Shown: in pieces, positions 16,163 through 24,211 of the stretch
How the letters are laid out: each line of letters opens with the position of its first letter
Numbering within the stretch: position 1 is the first letter of the stretch
Source: a bacterium BMS3Bbin08
GTDB taxonomy: Bacteria > Nitrospirota > Thermodesulfovibrionia > UBA6902 > BMS3Bbin08
Length of the DNA: 64,000 nt
Direction of reading: 5' to 3'
Assembly: GCA_002897775.1 (NCBI GenBank)
Contig: BDTR01000019.1
Span: forward strand, 18,082 to 82,081
Position numbers and translations under genes: made by a program
The notes under the pieces: model-generated
The model's input: the letters and a program-made list of their open reading frames with translations, nothing else
Databases searched by the model: none
Told to the model about the DNA's origin: nothing

Positions 16163-17959
16163 TCATACTGAGAACCCCGTGACCCTTACGATCTCGTCAA
16201 ACGTGGTCATGCCTTCAAGTAATATCTTTATCGCGTTTTCCCTGAGTGTGCTGAAGCCTTCGGTGCGCGCGATCTCTTTTATTCTGACGGGCGGTTCTTT
16301 CCTTTCAACCGCGGCCCTTATCTTGTCTGTTATTTCCATGATCTCAAAGACGGCTATTCTTCCGTAGTAGCCGGTCCCCCTGCACTGCGGGCATCCCGCG
16401 CCGACCGAAACGCTTATGCCCCTGGTTGCTTCATAATCTATTTCCAGTATCCTGCATTCGTTCTCAGAAAGATGGTATTCCTCGGCGCAATAAGTACAAA
16501 CCCTTCTGACAAGTCTCTGCGCTATAACACCGATAAGGGTGGAATTGATCAGAAAAGTCGGCACCCCCAGATCAAGAAGCCTGGTAACACTGCTCGGAGC
16601 GTCATTGGTATGAAGTGTTGACATTACAAGATGTCCTGTAAGCGCTGCCTGAATGGAATTGTCCGCGGTCTCAAAATCCCTTATTTCCCCGACCATGATC
16701 ACGTCCGGGTCCTGCCTCAGGATCGTCCTGATACTGCTGGCGAATGTAATGCCTATCTGCGGCTGTACGGCTATCTGGTTAAAGTCCTCATGTATCATTT
16801 CAATAGGGTCCTCTATGGTGATAAGGTTAACCTCGGGGCTTGAGAGGATCTTCAGAGCGGAGTACAGGGTTGTGGTTTTCCCGCTTCCGGTCGGGCCTGT
16901 TACAAGTATCAGGCCGTACGGGGCGGCAATAAAAGACTTGAATATATCCAGTTCGCGCTTCAACAGCCCAAGCTTCCCTATGTCCTGCATCAGCACCATT
17001 GGATCGAATATCCTTATAACGATCTTCTCTCCAAAGGACACCGGCAGGGTCGATATACGAAGTTCAACCTCCTTGCCCCCGTGTTCTGTTTTGATCCTGC
17101 CGTCCTGCGGTCTTCTCTTCTCAGCGATGTCCATGCGGCATAACGTCTTTATACGGGAAACAAACGCCGGGTGAACGGCCTTGGGGACCTTGTGGATGTT
17201 GTGCAGTATGCCGTCTATCCTGAAACGGACAAGAGTGTGGTCCCTTTTGGGTTCGATGTGTATATCCGAAGCGCGCTGGGAATAGGCATAATGCAAAAGA
17301 TATTCAACCGCATTGATTATATGCTCGCTGGTTGCCCCAAGCTCTGAGATCGACTTTAGTTTTACATACTGTTCAAGATTGCCAAGGTCTATCTGAGACG
17401 TCAGGTCGACCTGTGCCGCGTCTATAGAAGATTTAAAGCCATAGAATTCTGTGATGATCTTCATCAGCTCCGACTTGGTGGTTACAACCAGGTCTATATC
17501 ATATCCCTGGGACTGCCTGATCCCGTCAATACCTTCACGTTCAAACGGATTGGATGTCGCGAGCTTAAGCGTATTATCAACAAGATCAAGGGGAACAAGC
17601 TGATATTTTATGGCATAAGGCCTTGATATGACCCTGGTCACTATGTCAGAGTCCAGCTTCAGGGGGTCGATCTTTATGAAAGGTATGTCTAATTGCCTTG
17701 AGACCTCTTTCATAATGACTTCTTCGGTCAGGAACGCGGATTCCTTGCCCGGCATTTTTAGTTTCAGGGAGTCGATTATATCTATGATGGAAATATCGGG
17801 ATCGATCACCCCGCTCCTGCTGACGGCCTTACCCCTTGATTTAAGCAGGCGCGCGTAAAACACGTTCTCTTTCAGATGGATATCTTTAAGCTGTTTTTTT
17901 GACAGAAGTCCCGCGTCCGTAAGGATATCCAGAACGGTTTTCTTTATTTTTTCATTCAT
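16163..17959 (-). CDS. pilB: PilB/GspE-type secretion and pilus assembly ATPase
   Basis: A 598 aa hexameric assembly ATPase. An N-terminal GspE_N-type domain is followed by the ATPase domain with Walker A GPTGSGKTTTLYSAL, an Asp box (TIEDPIEM) and the Walker B region DPDVIMVGEIRDFETAD. A zinc-binding tetracysteine module lies near the end (CTYCAEEYHL...CPQCRGTGYYGR). It powers pilin polymerisation for type IV pili or a type II secretion system. No pilin or secretin genes are adjacent, but pilT lies at 28 kb, favouring type IV pili. Confidence 0.88.
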   Translation of the reverse strand: MNEKIKKTVLDILTDAGLLSKKQLKDIHLKENVFYARLLKSRGKAVSRSGVIDPDISIIDIIDSLKLKMPGKESAFLTEEVIMKEVSRQLDIPFIKIDPLKLDSDIVTRVISRPYAIKYQLVPLDLVDNTLKLATSNPFEREGIDGIRQSQGYDIDLVVTTKSELMKIITEFYGFKSSIDAAQVDLTSQIDLGNLEQYVKLKSISELGATSEHIINAVEYLLHYAYSQRASDIHIEPKRDHTLVRFRIDGILHNIHKVPKAVHPAFVSRIKTLCRMDIAEKRRPQDGRIKTEHGGKEVELRISTLPVSFGEKIVIRIFDPMVLMQDIGKLGLLKRELDIFKSFIAAPYGLILVTGPTGSGKTTTLYSALKILSSPEVNLITIEDPIEMIHEDFNQIAVQPQIGITFASSIRTILRQDPDVIMVGEIRDFETADNSIQAALTGHLVMSTLHTNDAPSSVTRLLDLGVPTFLINSTLIGVIAQRLVRRVCTYCAEEYHLSENECRILEIDYEATRGISVSVGAGCPQCRGTGYYGRIAVFEIMEITDKIRAAVERKEPPVRIKEIARTEGFSTLRENAIKILLEGMTTFDEIVRVTGFSV

Positions 17960-17985
17960 ATCGAGTTCTTAAAATTTATAATAAC

Positions 17986-18024
17986 ACCCCGTTAGAAAAC
18001 TTGCCTGCGCCTTTCTAACGGGAT
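17986..18024. repeat. CCCCGTTAGA palindromic repeat
   Basis: The arm ACCCCGTTAGAAA is followed after a short loop by its near-exact inverse TTTCTAACGGGAT. It is a copy of the dispersed element also seen at 25551, 37655 and 61915. It lies between pilB and the first dehydrogenase gene. Confidence 0.7.
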
Positions 18025-18033
18025 AAACGTTTA

Positions 18034-19116
18034 TTAAAAAATAACCACAACCTTTAATGAATCTTCTGCCTTTGCGGTCAGTCTGAAGGCCTCAGATGCC
18101 TTTTCCAAAGGGAAACGGTGAGTAATAAGCCTCTGGGCATCGACCGACCCTTCTGATATGAGGTCAAGCGCGGCCTTTGTATCGTCAGGGCCGCAGGAAT
18201 AACTGGTTATAATGTTAATGTCCCTGAAATATATGTCATGGGGTCTAAGCTGTAGAATATCGTCAGGCCCGGCAGGTGTAAAGAAAAGCACTTTCCCTGC
18301 CCGGGCGGCACAACCGATGCCCTGGGACATTGCCTTAATATCTCCCGGGCCCACAACCACAATATCAGCCATGCCCCCATCGGTTAGCCTGCTGACAGCA
18401 TCCGCAAGGTCTTCCCGGGATATATCTATAACGCTGTCAGCCCCGAATTCCATGGCTTTTTCAAGCCTGAAAGGCACTTTGTCTGCCCCTATCACCTTTG
18501 CGCCGTATTTTTTCGCGAGCATTATATGTATCTGGCCCATAACACCCAGGCCCATTACAAGTACCGTGTCACCGTGCTTCATGCCGGCCCTTTTCAGCCC
18601 TTTCACAACACACGCGACCGGCTCAACAAGCGTGGCATGGTCAAATGATATTTTTTCAGGAAGCAGGAGTGTGTCGCCCCTGAGGTTCACCTCAGGGACA
18701 AGCGCGTACTCTGATATGCCGCCGGGGATTATCCCTGATCCCCTCCAGGTACTGCACTGAACATGATCACCCCTTTTACAATACGCGCAATTAAAACATG
18801 GGGCATGGTGGTGAAAAAAGACCCTGTCTCCTTTTTTAAAGAAGTTGCGAGGCTGAGAAGTTGAGAAGTTAATGTGCTTACCCTCTGAACCTCTTATCTT
18901 CTTAGCTTCTAATCCCCTGCCCAGCTTAACTATCTCTCCCGCCGGCTCATGCCCCAGGACAAGAGGGGCTTTTTTTTCGATATACCATGGCATGACATCG
19001 CCTGAGCAGATGCCGCACGACCTGACCCTGACAAGCGCGTCGCCTGCTCCTATGTCAGGGACCGGCATGTCCTCAACGCGGATGTCATCAAAACTGTACA
19101 GTTTAACAACTCTCAT
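18034..19116 (-). CDS. Zinc-dependent alcohol/polyol dehydrogenase (MDR family) with a repeat-derived insertion
   Basis: A 360 aa medium-chain dehydrogenase/reductase. The catalytic zinc site is in SCGICSGD and VLGHEPAGEIVKLG. The structural zinc lobe reads CFNCAYCKRGDHVQC, and the nucleotide-binding site is VLVMGLGVMGQIHIMLAKKYGAKVIG in pieces. Between EIVKLGRG and FKKGDRVFFHHH there are about 22 extra residues (EAKKIRGSEGKHINFSTSQPRN) not expected in the family. The matching DNA resembles a dispersed intergenic repeat, so the gene carries an in-frame insertion in a surface loop. Substrate unknown; sorbitol- or threonine-dehydrogenase-like. It follows a second MDR gene on the same strand. 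Confidence 0.82.
   Translation of the reverse strand: MRVVKLYSFDDIRVEDMPVPDIGAGDALVRVRSCGICSGDVMPWYIEKKAPLVLGHEPAGEIVKLGRGLEAKKIRGSEGKHINFSTSQPRNFFKKGDRVFFHHHAPCFNCAYCKRGDHVQCSTWRGSGIIPGGISEYALVPEVNLRGDTLLLPEKISFDHATLVEPVACVVKGLKRAGMKHGDTVLVMGLGVMGQIHIMLAKKYGAKVIGADKVPFRLEKAMEFGADSVIDISREDLADAVSRLTDGGMADIVVVGPGDIKAMSQGIGCAARAGKVLFFTPAGPDDILQLRPHDIYFRDINIITSYSCGPDDTKAALDLISEGSVDAQRLITHRFPLEKASEAFRLTAKAEDSLKVVVIF
18842..18913. repeat. Intergenic-type palindromic repeat inserted in frame in the dehydrogenase gene
   Basis: The stretch runs AAGTTGCGAGGCTGAGAAG... to ...CCTCTTATCTTCTTAGCTTC and is an imperfect inverted repeat made of GAGAAGTT units. Related text (GAAGTTTAGAAG, AAGAAGTTGAG, TTATCTTCTCATCCTCTTATC) fills the spacer between tRNA-Tyr and tRNA-Gly at 63275-63392. 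Limits are approximate. Confidence 0.55.
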
Positions 19117-19253
19117 AAAAGACCGTGATTCGTTATGCGTTATACGTTATAAGTAACGGATAGAACAACTACTTATAATGCGTCACTCGCTACTTGTTTA
19201 TCTTAGATTTATATATTTCTCTCGCTTCTCGTTGCTCTCTACTCGCTACTTTT
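19117..19253. repeat. Intergenic spacer of short degenerate repeats
   Basis: The spacer between the two dehydrogenase genes is made of short echoing words: CGTTATGCGTTATACGTTATAAG, then CACTCGCTACTTG and CTCTCGCTTCTCGTTGCTCTCTACTCGCTACTT, here quoted in fragments. No ORF, promoter or terminator is evident. CTCTCTACTCTCTACTT at 14720 is similar. It looks like a dispersed low-complexity repeat family. Confidence 0.45.
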
Positions 19254-20276
19254 TTAGGGAATGATCGCGTATTTTATGCCTTCGCCTGACGAAAGTTTAT
19301 TGAACGCGGTTTCAAGGTTATGGAGAGGATATTTCCCGGAGATCAGCCCCTTAACTTTTATCTTTCGCCCGGATAGCAGTTTATACGCGTTTGCCACATC
19401 AGCAGGTATAAAATGAAATACCCCTTTTAAGGTTATCTCGTCATAGTGGATCCGTGCGGCATCATACGTAACCCGGGCATCCGGTTTTAACCCTCCGAAG
19501 AGTATCACTGATCCGCCTTTGCGTACATACCATAGGGCTGACTCCCATACCAGTGGTATCCCTGTGCATTCAAAAACGACATCCGCGCCCTTATTCCCGG
19601 TAAAGTTCATGATCTCAGTTTTCACATCCCCTTTGTCAGGGCTTATCACGCTGTCGGCTTTAAGGTCTTTTGCTTTATTAATGCGGCCTTTCTGCTTCTC
19701 AACAACGATCGTTTTTAATCCCATTGCCTTTAAAACCATAACATGAAGCAGTCCGATGGGACCCGCGCCCATGACCACAGCCGTATCGCCCCCGGATATG
19801 TCCGAGGAGCGGACACTGTGCACGACACAGGAAAGCGGTTCAAGAAAGGCTGCTTCAGCAAAAGAGAGTGTTTCTGGTTTTATGAACACATTATACTTCA
19901 CCACATGTTTCGGCAGTAATATGTACTCTGCAAAAGCACCAAGGGCCTTTGTCCTCATGATATCCTCACAGAGATTGTATAAGTTCTTCCTGCAGAAGTA
20001 ACACTTCCCGCATGGGGCGCTGTGCACAGCCATTATCGCGGTGCCTTTTGGAAATTTTCTCACTCCTTGTCCGGCCTTTTCCACAACACCTGAGAACTCA
20101 TGGCCAAATACTGTAGGCATCGGCATCAGGGGATGTCCTCTTTTAAAGGCTTTAAGGTCTGTACCGCAGGTAAGAGCGGCCTTTATCCTAACCAGGATCT
20201 CGCCATGAGAAGGTTCGGGTAGATCAACCTCTCTCAACTCAAGCTTTCCCGGTTTTACCAGGAGGTTTGCTAACAT
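19254..20276 (-). CDS. Zinc-dependent alcohol/polyol dehydrogenase (MDR family)
   Basis: A 340 aa medium-chain dehydrogenase/reductase. Catalytic zinc motifs are ALTCGTDLKAFKRGHP and TVFGHEFSGVV; the structural zinc cysteines are in APCGKCYFCRKNLYNLC. The Rossmann glycine motif is AVVMGAGPIGLLHVMVLKAMG and ends in VVEKQ, suggesting NAD(H) preference. Unlike its downstream neighbour it has no insertion, so it serves as an internal reference for family length. Two such genes in tandem suggest oxidation or reduction of an alcohol or polyol; the substrate is unknown. It lies 9 bp downstream of the full-length selenoprotein gene. Confidence 0.83.
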   Translation of the reverse strand: MLANLLVKPGKLELREVDLPEPSHGEILVRIKAALTCGTDLKAFKRGHPLMPMPTVFGHEFSGVVEKAGQGVRKFPKGTAIMAVHSAPCGKCYFCRKNLYNLCEDIMRTKALGAFAEYILLPKHVVKYNVFIKPETLSFAEAAFLEPLSCVVHSVRSSDISGGDTAVVMGAGPIGLLHVMVLKAMGLKTIVVEKQKGRINKAKDLKADSVISPDKGDVKTEIMNFTGNKGADVVFECTGIPLVWESALWYVRKGGSVILFGGLKPDARVTYDAARIHYDEITLKGVFHFIPADVANAYKLLSGRKIKVKGLISGKYPLHNLETAFNKLSSGEGIKYAIIP

Positions 20277-20285
20277 TCGAATTTC

Positions 20286-20753
20286 TTAACCGAATTCGCC
20301 GTCTATAATTTCCCTTATCTCTTTTATGCTTTTGCCTTCTTTATACAATTTTGAAGCCCGCCGGGCTTCGTTGAGACAGATACCTCAACCAGCCGCATGA
20401 GTGCCTACATAACAACTGAGAAGACTCTTGTGGTTAAACGGCTCACTATCGCAGAAGCAGTAACATTTCAGACTGTCCAGGACCTGCGGTATGTCTTGTG
20501 CTATCTGATAGGCGCCCGCAATAAACGGATCACTGAATTGTGCGGGCGAGAGGGGTGGTCCTGTCTCACCCCCCCGCAGGGAATTATCATCAACGGCAGA
20601 TACAGAATCAGATGTTTTCTTTAATTGCAAGGCAACCACCACCGCGGCAACGGCTAACATCACCGCAATGGCAATAATTATATTTTTAGTGTTTTTATTC
20701 TTCTCGGGTTTTCTTTCAGGTCTGTTTTTTCTGGATTTTTTCTTTCTGGACAC
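20286..20753 (-). CDS. CYCXC (PCYCGC-type) membrane-anchored protein, predicted selenoprotein with in-frame UGA
   Basis: From GTG at 20753 (AAAGGAGG nine bases upstream) the frame meets a UGA at 20387-20385 (codon 123). It stays open to TAA at 20286-20288, giving 155 residues. Residues 1-24 are very basic, 25-44 form a membrane anchor, and the rest is extracytoplasmic. The domain shows CYCFC, then HKSLLSC, then HAAG-U-GIC, followed after the UGA by NEARRASKLYKEGKSIKEI and a short acidic end. This matches PCYCGC/CYCXC-family proteins, in which a Cys normally occupies the UGA position, so Sec is the best reading. A hairpin follows the UGA at the right distance. Function is unknown; thiol/selenol redox or metal binding is plausible. 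Ordinary calling would stop at 20385 and lose the conserved C-terminus. Confidence 0.85.
20353..20369 (-). promoter_or_regulatory. Candidate bacterial SECIS hairpin of the CYCXC gene
   Basis: On the transcript, GAAGCCCGGCGGGCTTC forms a perfect 7 bp stem with a GGC loop. The stem starts 15 nt after the UGA, so the loop lies 22 nt downstream. A guanine opens the loop, as in known bacterial SECIS elements. The apex CCGGCGG is identical to that after the UGA of selD. Confidence 0.75.
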
Positions 20754-20849
20754 AGGCTCTTACCTCCTTTTCAGTTCCAGATAATGGTTGTTTAATATAC
20801 CACAATAACTGCGGTATTTGCGATTGACAGGGTATTATGCTAAATTTCT

Positions 20850-21269
20850 ATGATGAAACCTGTTCGGGTCGGACCTATGACTGATGACGGATATTGTTTT
20901 GTGTGCGGGCAAAAAAACCCTATTGGCCTTAAGCTTGATTTTGATTTTAACGGCAAAACAATAAAAACAGAGTTCGTCTCCAGGAAAGAGCATCAGGGGT
21001 ATTTAAATATTGTTCACGGCGGGATCATCATGACCCTGCTTGATGAGGCGATGGTCAAGCTCGCCATTGCCATGGACATTCCGGCTGTTACCGCGCGGAT
21101 GGATATTCGTCTCAGAAAGGCGCTGGATGTCGGGAAGAAGATAACGGTTGAGGCTGAAATAACCGATGAAACAAGAAGGACGCTGGACGCATATGCAAAG
21201 GCTGTTACAGCGGACAATGAGATCATTGCTGACGCGAAAGGCAAGCTGATAAAAGCGCAACCCGGTTAA
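20850..21269 (+). CDS. PaaI-type hotdog-fold thioesterase
   Basis: A 139 aa hotdog-fold protein. The N-terminal CFVCGQKNPIGLKL motif is typical of a PaaI/4HBT subgroup, and HQGYLNIVHGGIIMTLLDEAM is the hotdog helix with the conserved HGG(I/A) and the acidic residue of acyl-CoA thioesterases. It probably hydrolyses an acyl-CoA; the chain is not predictable. It is divergent from the selenoprotein gene. A TTGACA lies at 20824 but no well-spaced -10 is apparent before the ATG. Confidence 0.8.
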   Translation: MMKPVRVGPMTDDGYCFVCGQKNPIGLKLDFDFNGKTIKTEFVSRKEHQGYLNIVHGGIIMTLLDEAMVKLAIAMDIPAVTARMDIRLRKALDVGKKITVEAEITDETRRTLDAYAKAVTADNEIIADAKGKLIKAQPG

Positions 21270-21282
21270 CAGGCCCGGCAGA

Positions 21283-21684
21283 CTAATACTTTCTGTTAAA
21301 GTAATCCTCAAGTATTTGCCTGTGATCAAAGGCTATATCATCCGGAAGATCGCCTTTTGTGAAAACACCGGCCTCACCGGCATCGTCGCCTGCCTGCGGC
21401 TCCCCCTGGGCAGTGGCAATAAATATGGTCGAAATAGTGTGGTGCCTGGGGTCTCTGGCCGGGTCTGAGTATGTATGGAACTGTCTTACAAGCTGTATGT
21501 CAAGACCGGTCTCTTCTTTGGCCTCCCTGCGTACGGCATTTTCAAGTGATTCTCCGTAGTCAACAAATCCGCCGGGCATGGCCCATCCGGGAGGAGGGTT
21601 CTTTCTCTTAATGAGGATTATCCCTCTTCCGGCCTCTATGATAACGTCGACAGTGCAGAAGGGGTTCCGCGGCTCAGCCTGCAA
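21283..21684 (-). CDS. NUDIX hydrolase
   Basis: A 133 aa protein with the complete Nudix box: GGFVDYGES, then REAKEETGL (pattern GX5EX7REUXEEXGU) at about residues 39-61. Upstream [18 protein letters not shown] forms the substrate-facing strands. It belongs to the ADP-ribose/NTP pyrophosphohydrolase type; the substrate is not predictable. Its first codons overlap the end of hfq by 11 bp, so it is the last gene of a miaA-hfq-nudix transcript. Confidence 0.85.
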   Translation of the reverse strand: MQAEPRNPFCTVDVIIEAGRGIILIKRKNPPPGWAMPGGFVDYGESLENAVRREAKEETGLDIQLVRQFHTYSDPARDPRHHTISTIFIATAQGEPQAGDDAGEAGVFTKGDLPDDIAFDHRQILEDYFNRKY

Positions 21685-21928
21685 GGGTCGGCTCTCCCCC
21701 TGAAGCTTCCGCGTTTAAATTGACATCTTTTTCAGGAATGATCGTGGAGATGGCGTGTTTATATATAAGCTGCTGTTTGTCCTGTTTTATCAGAACCACA
21801 AAATTATCAAAACCTTTAATGATCCCTTTCAGGCGCGCGCCGTTCGTAAGATAAATGACAACCGGGGTCTTGCTCTTTCTTAACGCGTTCAGATAAAGGT
21901 CCTGCACATTATGGTTTTTATTCGTCAT
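21674..21928 (-). CDS. hfq: RNA chaperone Hfq
   Basis: An 84 aa Sm-like protein. [21 protein letters not shown] and [18 protein letters not shown] form Sm1, and [14 protein letters not shown] gives the Sm2 YKHA motif. The hexamer pairs small RNAs with mRNAs. The C-terminal tail is short. The position just after miaA is the conserved bacterial arrangement. It overlaps the downstream nudix gene. Confidence 0.95.
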   Translation of the reverse strand: MTNKNHNVQDLYLNALRKSKTPVVIYLTNGARLKGIIKGFDNFVVLIKQDKQQLIYKHAISTIIPEKDVNLNAEASGGEPTLAG

Positions 21929-22023
21929 AAGACCACCATTGAATTTTCAGCGCTCATCTTTAACATAAAGTAATTTGTTGTGAATTTCAACCCTGTTAGA
22001 GTACTGGAACGCGAAAGGTGTTC

Positions 22024-23004
22024 TTATCCGGTCAGGAGTTTTCTAATGGGAGCAACATCATTTATGATTTTCTTAAAAATTTTTTCCATATCAGTCATGC
22101 CGGTTATGTCTATCCATCTTATATGCCGTTCTTTTTTGAACCACGTGAACTGCCTTTTAGCATACATCTTCGTGCGTTTTTTCAACAGCCTGACAGATTC
22201 TTCAAGGCTGGTTATGCCGTTCATGTAAAGCTGCATTTCTTTGTAGCCAAGTGCCTGCAGGGCGGTTCTGCCGGGTTTTGTTTTTAACAGCTTTTCAGTC
22301 TCCCGCAAAAGACCTTTTTCCATCATTACATCGACCCTCTGCTCTATAAGGCGGTACAGTTCCTTTCTTTCTCTTGAAAGCCCTATTTTGATAAAACTAT
22401 AAGGTTGAGGCACTGTAGACAGGTGCTGGAGTTCCGATATGGGCTTACTGCCGCTAAGCGCCACTTCAAGCGCCCTTACCACTCTCCTTGTATCTTTCCG
22501 GCTGATCTTGCCTGCCGACACAGGGTCAATTTGTTTCAGACGTTCATAAAGATGTCCTTCACCAGAGCTTCTCTCTTCTTCAAGCAGCTTTTCCCTCAAT
22601 GTCCAGTCAGCTTCCGGCCCTTCAAAAAGCCCTGTTGTAAGTGTTTTTATGTAAAGTCCCGTGCCGCCGACAACTACCGGAGTCATGCTCCTGGAATGAA
22701 GGCCGCCTATGATCTCTGTTGCCATTTTTTTAAACATGCCCGCGCTGAAGGAGCCGGCAGGAGATAGTATGTTAATTAAGTGATGCCTTACCTCTTTCAG
22801 CTCACTGTCTGATGGTTTGGAAGTGCCTATATCCATGCCGCAATAGATCTGCATTGAATCAGCGCTTATGATCTCTGTATCCAATGCCCTGGCCAGCAAA
22901 ATAGACAATGATGTTTTGCCAACGCCCGTAGGCCCGGCAACTATGACGACCGGCTTATCCTGACCGCTCAGGACGGATCCCGGCCTCTCGGGGTTTGTTG
23001 TCAT
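22024..23004 (-). CDS. miaA: tRNA dimethylallyltransferase MiaA
   Basis: A 326 aa enzyme that prenylates A37 of tRNAs reading UNN codons. The P-loop is VAGPTGVGKTSLSI, and DSMQIYCGMDIGTSKPS, HHLINILSP and VVVGGTGLYIKTL are signature motifs. It heads the miaA-hfq-nudix group. On the minus strand TATAAT (23016-23011) ends only 6 bp before the ATG, so the mRNA may be leaderless; no clear -35 or ribosome binding site is seen. Confidence 0.94.
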   Translation of the reverse strand: MTTNPERPGSVLSGQDKPVVIVAGPTGVGKTSLSILLARALDTEIISADSMQIYCGMDIGTSKPSDSELKEVRHHLINILSPAGSFSAGMFKKMATEIIGGLHSRSMTPVVVGGTGLYIKTLTTGLFEGPEADWTLREKLLEEERSSGEGHLYERLKQIDPVSAGKISRKDTRRVVRALEVALSGSKPISELQHLSTVPQPYSFIKIGLSRERKELYRLIEQRVDVMMEKGLLRETEKLLKTKPGRTALQALGYKEMQLYMNGITSLEESVRLLKKRTKMYAKRQFTWFKKERHIRWIDITGMTDMEKIFKKIINDVAPIRKLLTG

Positions 23005-23208
23005 GACCGTATTATAATATCTGCGGGACGATTAAAACATTCCAGTTCTGAAATATCGCCTGGGAACCCGGGAACCGGCAGTTAAAACGGAAGGCGTGTG
23101 CGAAGAAAGTCAGATCATTATTTAAAGATATTCTCGGAGAAAGTTACAAGCGCGAATATTCCTTTTTCAGGAAATAATATTTAATGTCTACCCAAAAGAA
23201 CAAAGCGT

Positions 23209-23514
23209 TCAGTCAGCCAGTTTGTTCAGTATATCCTTTGCCTTTTGATGTTTTTCTCCTTCTTCTTTCATAACGAGTCTGTAGAACTCGCACTTCAGGC
23301 AGTTACCCAGTTTCATGGCAAAGGTCCCCTGGATCACTCCGCCGCAGAGTGTGCCGGCTACAGCCCAGCATGCGCGGCCCGCGTTCTTTCCCTCATTCAC
23401 GCCGTTGGCGCGGATCTCCGTAGTGGCTGAGCAGACTCCGAGATCACCAACCTTGGCGCCCCCCGGTTCTCTGCCGCATTTTTTGAACTCCCAGCAGTTT
23501 ATCTTTTTAGGCAT
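23209..23514 (-). CDS. Two-CW domain protein (paralog 1)
   Basis: A 101 aa cysteine-rich protein. It starts MPKKINCWEFKKCGREPGG and continues with LGVCSATTEIRANG, GRACWAVAGTLCGG and GNCLKCEFYRLVMKEEG, the pattern of two-CW domain proteins (paired Cys-Trp motifs and a CxxCxFY). The cysteines suggest metal or Fe-S binding; the function is not established. No signal peptide. A second, closely related copy lies 145 bp upstream, so the pair arose by duplication. Confidence 0.8.
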   Translation of the reverse strand: MPKKINCWEFKKCGREPGGAKVGDLGVCSATTEIRANGVNEGKNAGRACWAVAGTLCGGVIQGTFAMKLGNCLKCEFYRLVMKEEGEKHQKAKDILNKLAD

Positions 23515-23658
23515 CTATGCTCCCCTCCCTAAATTTATAAAAACGCGGACCAGATCAAACTACCTAAATTTAATATAACTCAAAACGGAACACTTTGCAA
23601 GAGTTAAAAAAGGTTTTAAAGGGCATTACCGGGGATAACGGTCATAAAACCGAAAAAA

Positions 23659-23976
23659 TTATTTGTCGCGCGCGTGCTTCAAAAAGTACCTGTGCAGGTC
23701 CCTTTTTTCGAGCTCGCGGAGTATATCGTCCGCTGTCACATACTTGGCTCCTTCCTCTTTAATTACGCGTTTGTAGAACCTGCATTTCTCGCAATCACCG
23801 AGTTTTTTGGCATAGCTCCCCTGTACTTTTCCCCGGCAAAATGTACCAGCCACAGCCCAGCATGAACGGCCGGCATTCTCGCCGTGGTTTATTCCGCCCG
23901 CCCTGATGTCAGTAGCAGCAAGACAGACTCCGAACTCAGAAACTTTCGCTCCGTCAGGCTCTCTCCCGCACTCCAT
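23659..23976 (-). CDS. Two-CW domain protein (paralog 2), apparent 5' frameshift
   Basis: The open frame from ATG 23976 gives 105 aa with GVCLAATDIRAGG, GRSCWAVAGTFC and GDCEKCRFYKRV, paralogous to the neighbour. The first conserved motif (KNCWEV) lies just upstream of this ATG in the same frame, but no ATG, GTG or TTG precedes it before a stop. An ATG with a GGAG ribosome binding site sits at 24028-24026 in another frame. A single-base change within the next ~8 bases would join it to the motif (MTKSKARKRTKLKNCWE). Either the gene is recently broken or the assembly has an indel. The C-terminus is longer and more basic than in paralog 1. Confidence 0.7.
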   Translation of the reverse strand: MECGREPDGAKVSEFGVCLAATDIRAGGINHGENAGRSCWAVAGTFCRGKVQGSYAKKLGDCEKCRFYKRVIKEEGAKYVTADDILRELEKRDLHRYFLKHARDK

Positions 23977-24211
23977 AACTTCCCAGCAGTTTTTTAATTT
24001 AGTTCGTTTCCTGGCTTTACTTAGTCATTAATGCGGCTCCAATAAAACTTAATTATAATATATAAAACTATAAGATCGATACAAAGCAGACATGATATAC
24101 TATATTAACCCTGCTGAGTCAATATAAAAATTTAAATTAAAATATAATCTTTACTTATAAACGGCGGGCAGTTAGGTCAAATATGACAATTTACCAAGAA
24201 ACGCCTTAACG

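Noticed and set aside
18034..20276. The two tandem dehydrogenases as subunits of one named pathway.
   Set aside because: Neither substrate motifs nor neighbours identify a pathway; only the MDR family can be supported.
20824..20849. TTGACA before the thioesterase gene as a leaderless promoter.
   Set aside because: A -10 at proper spacing would overlap the ATG and has poor sequence.
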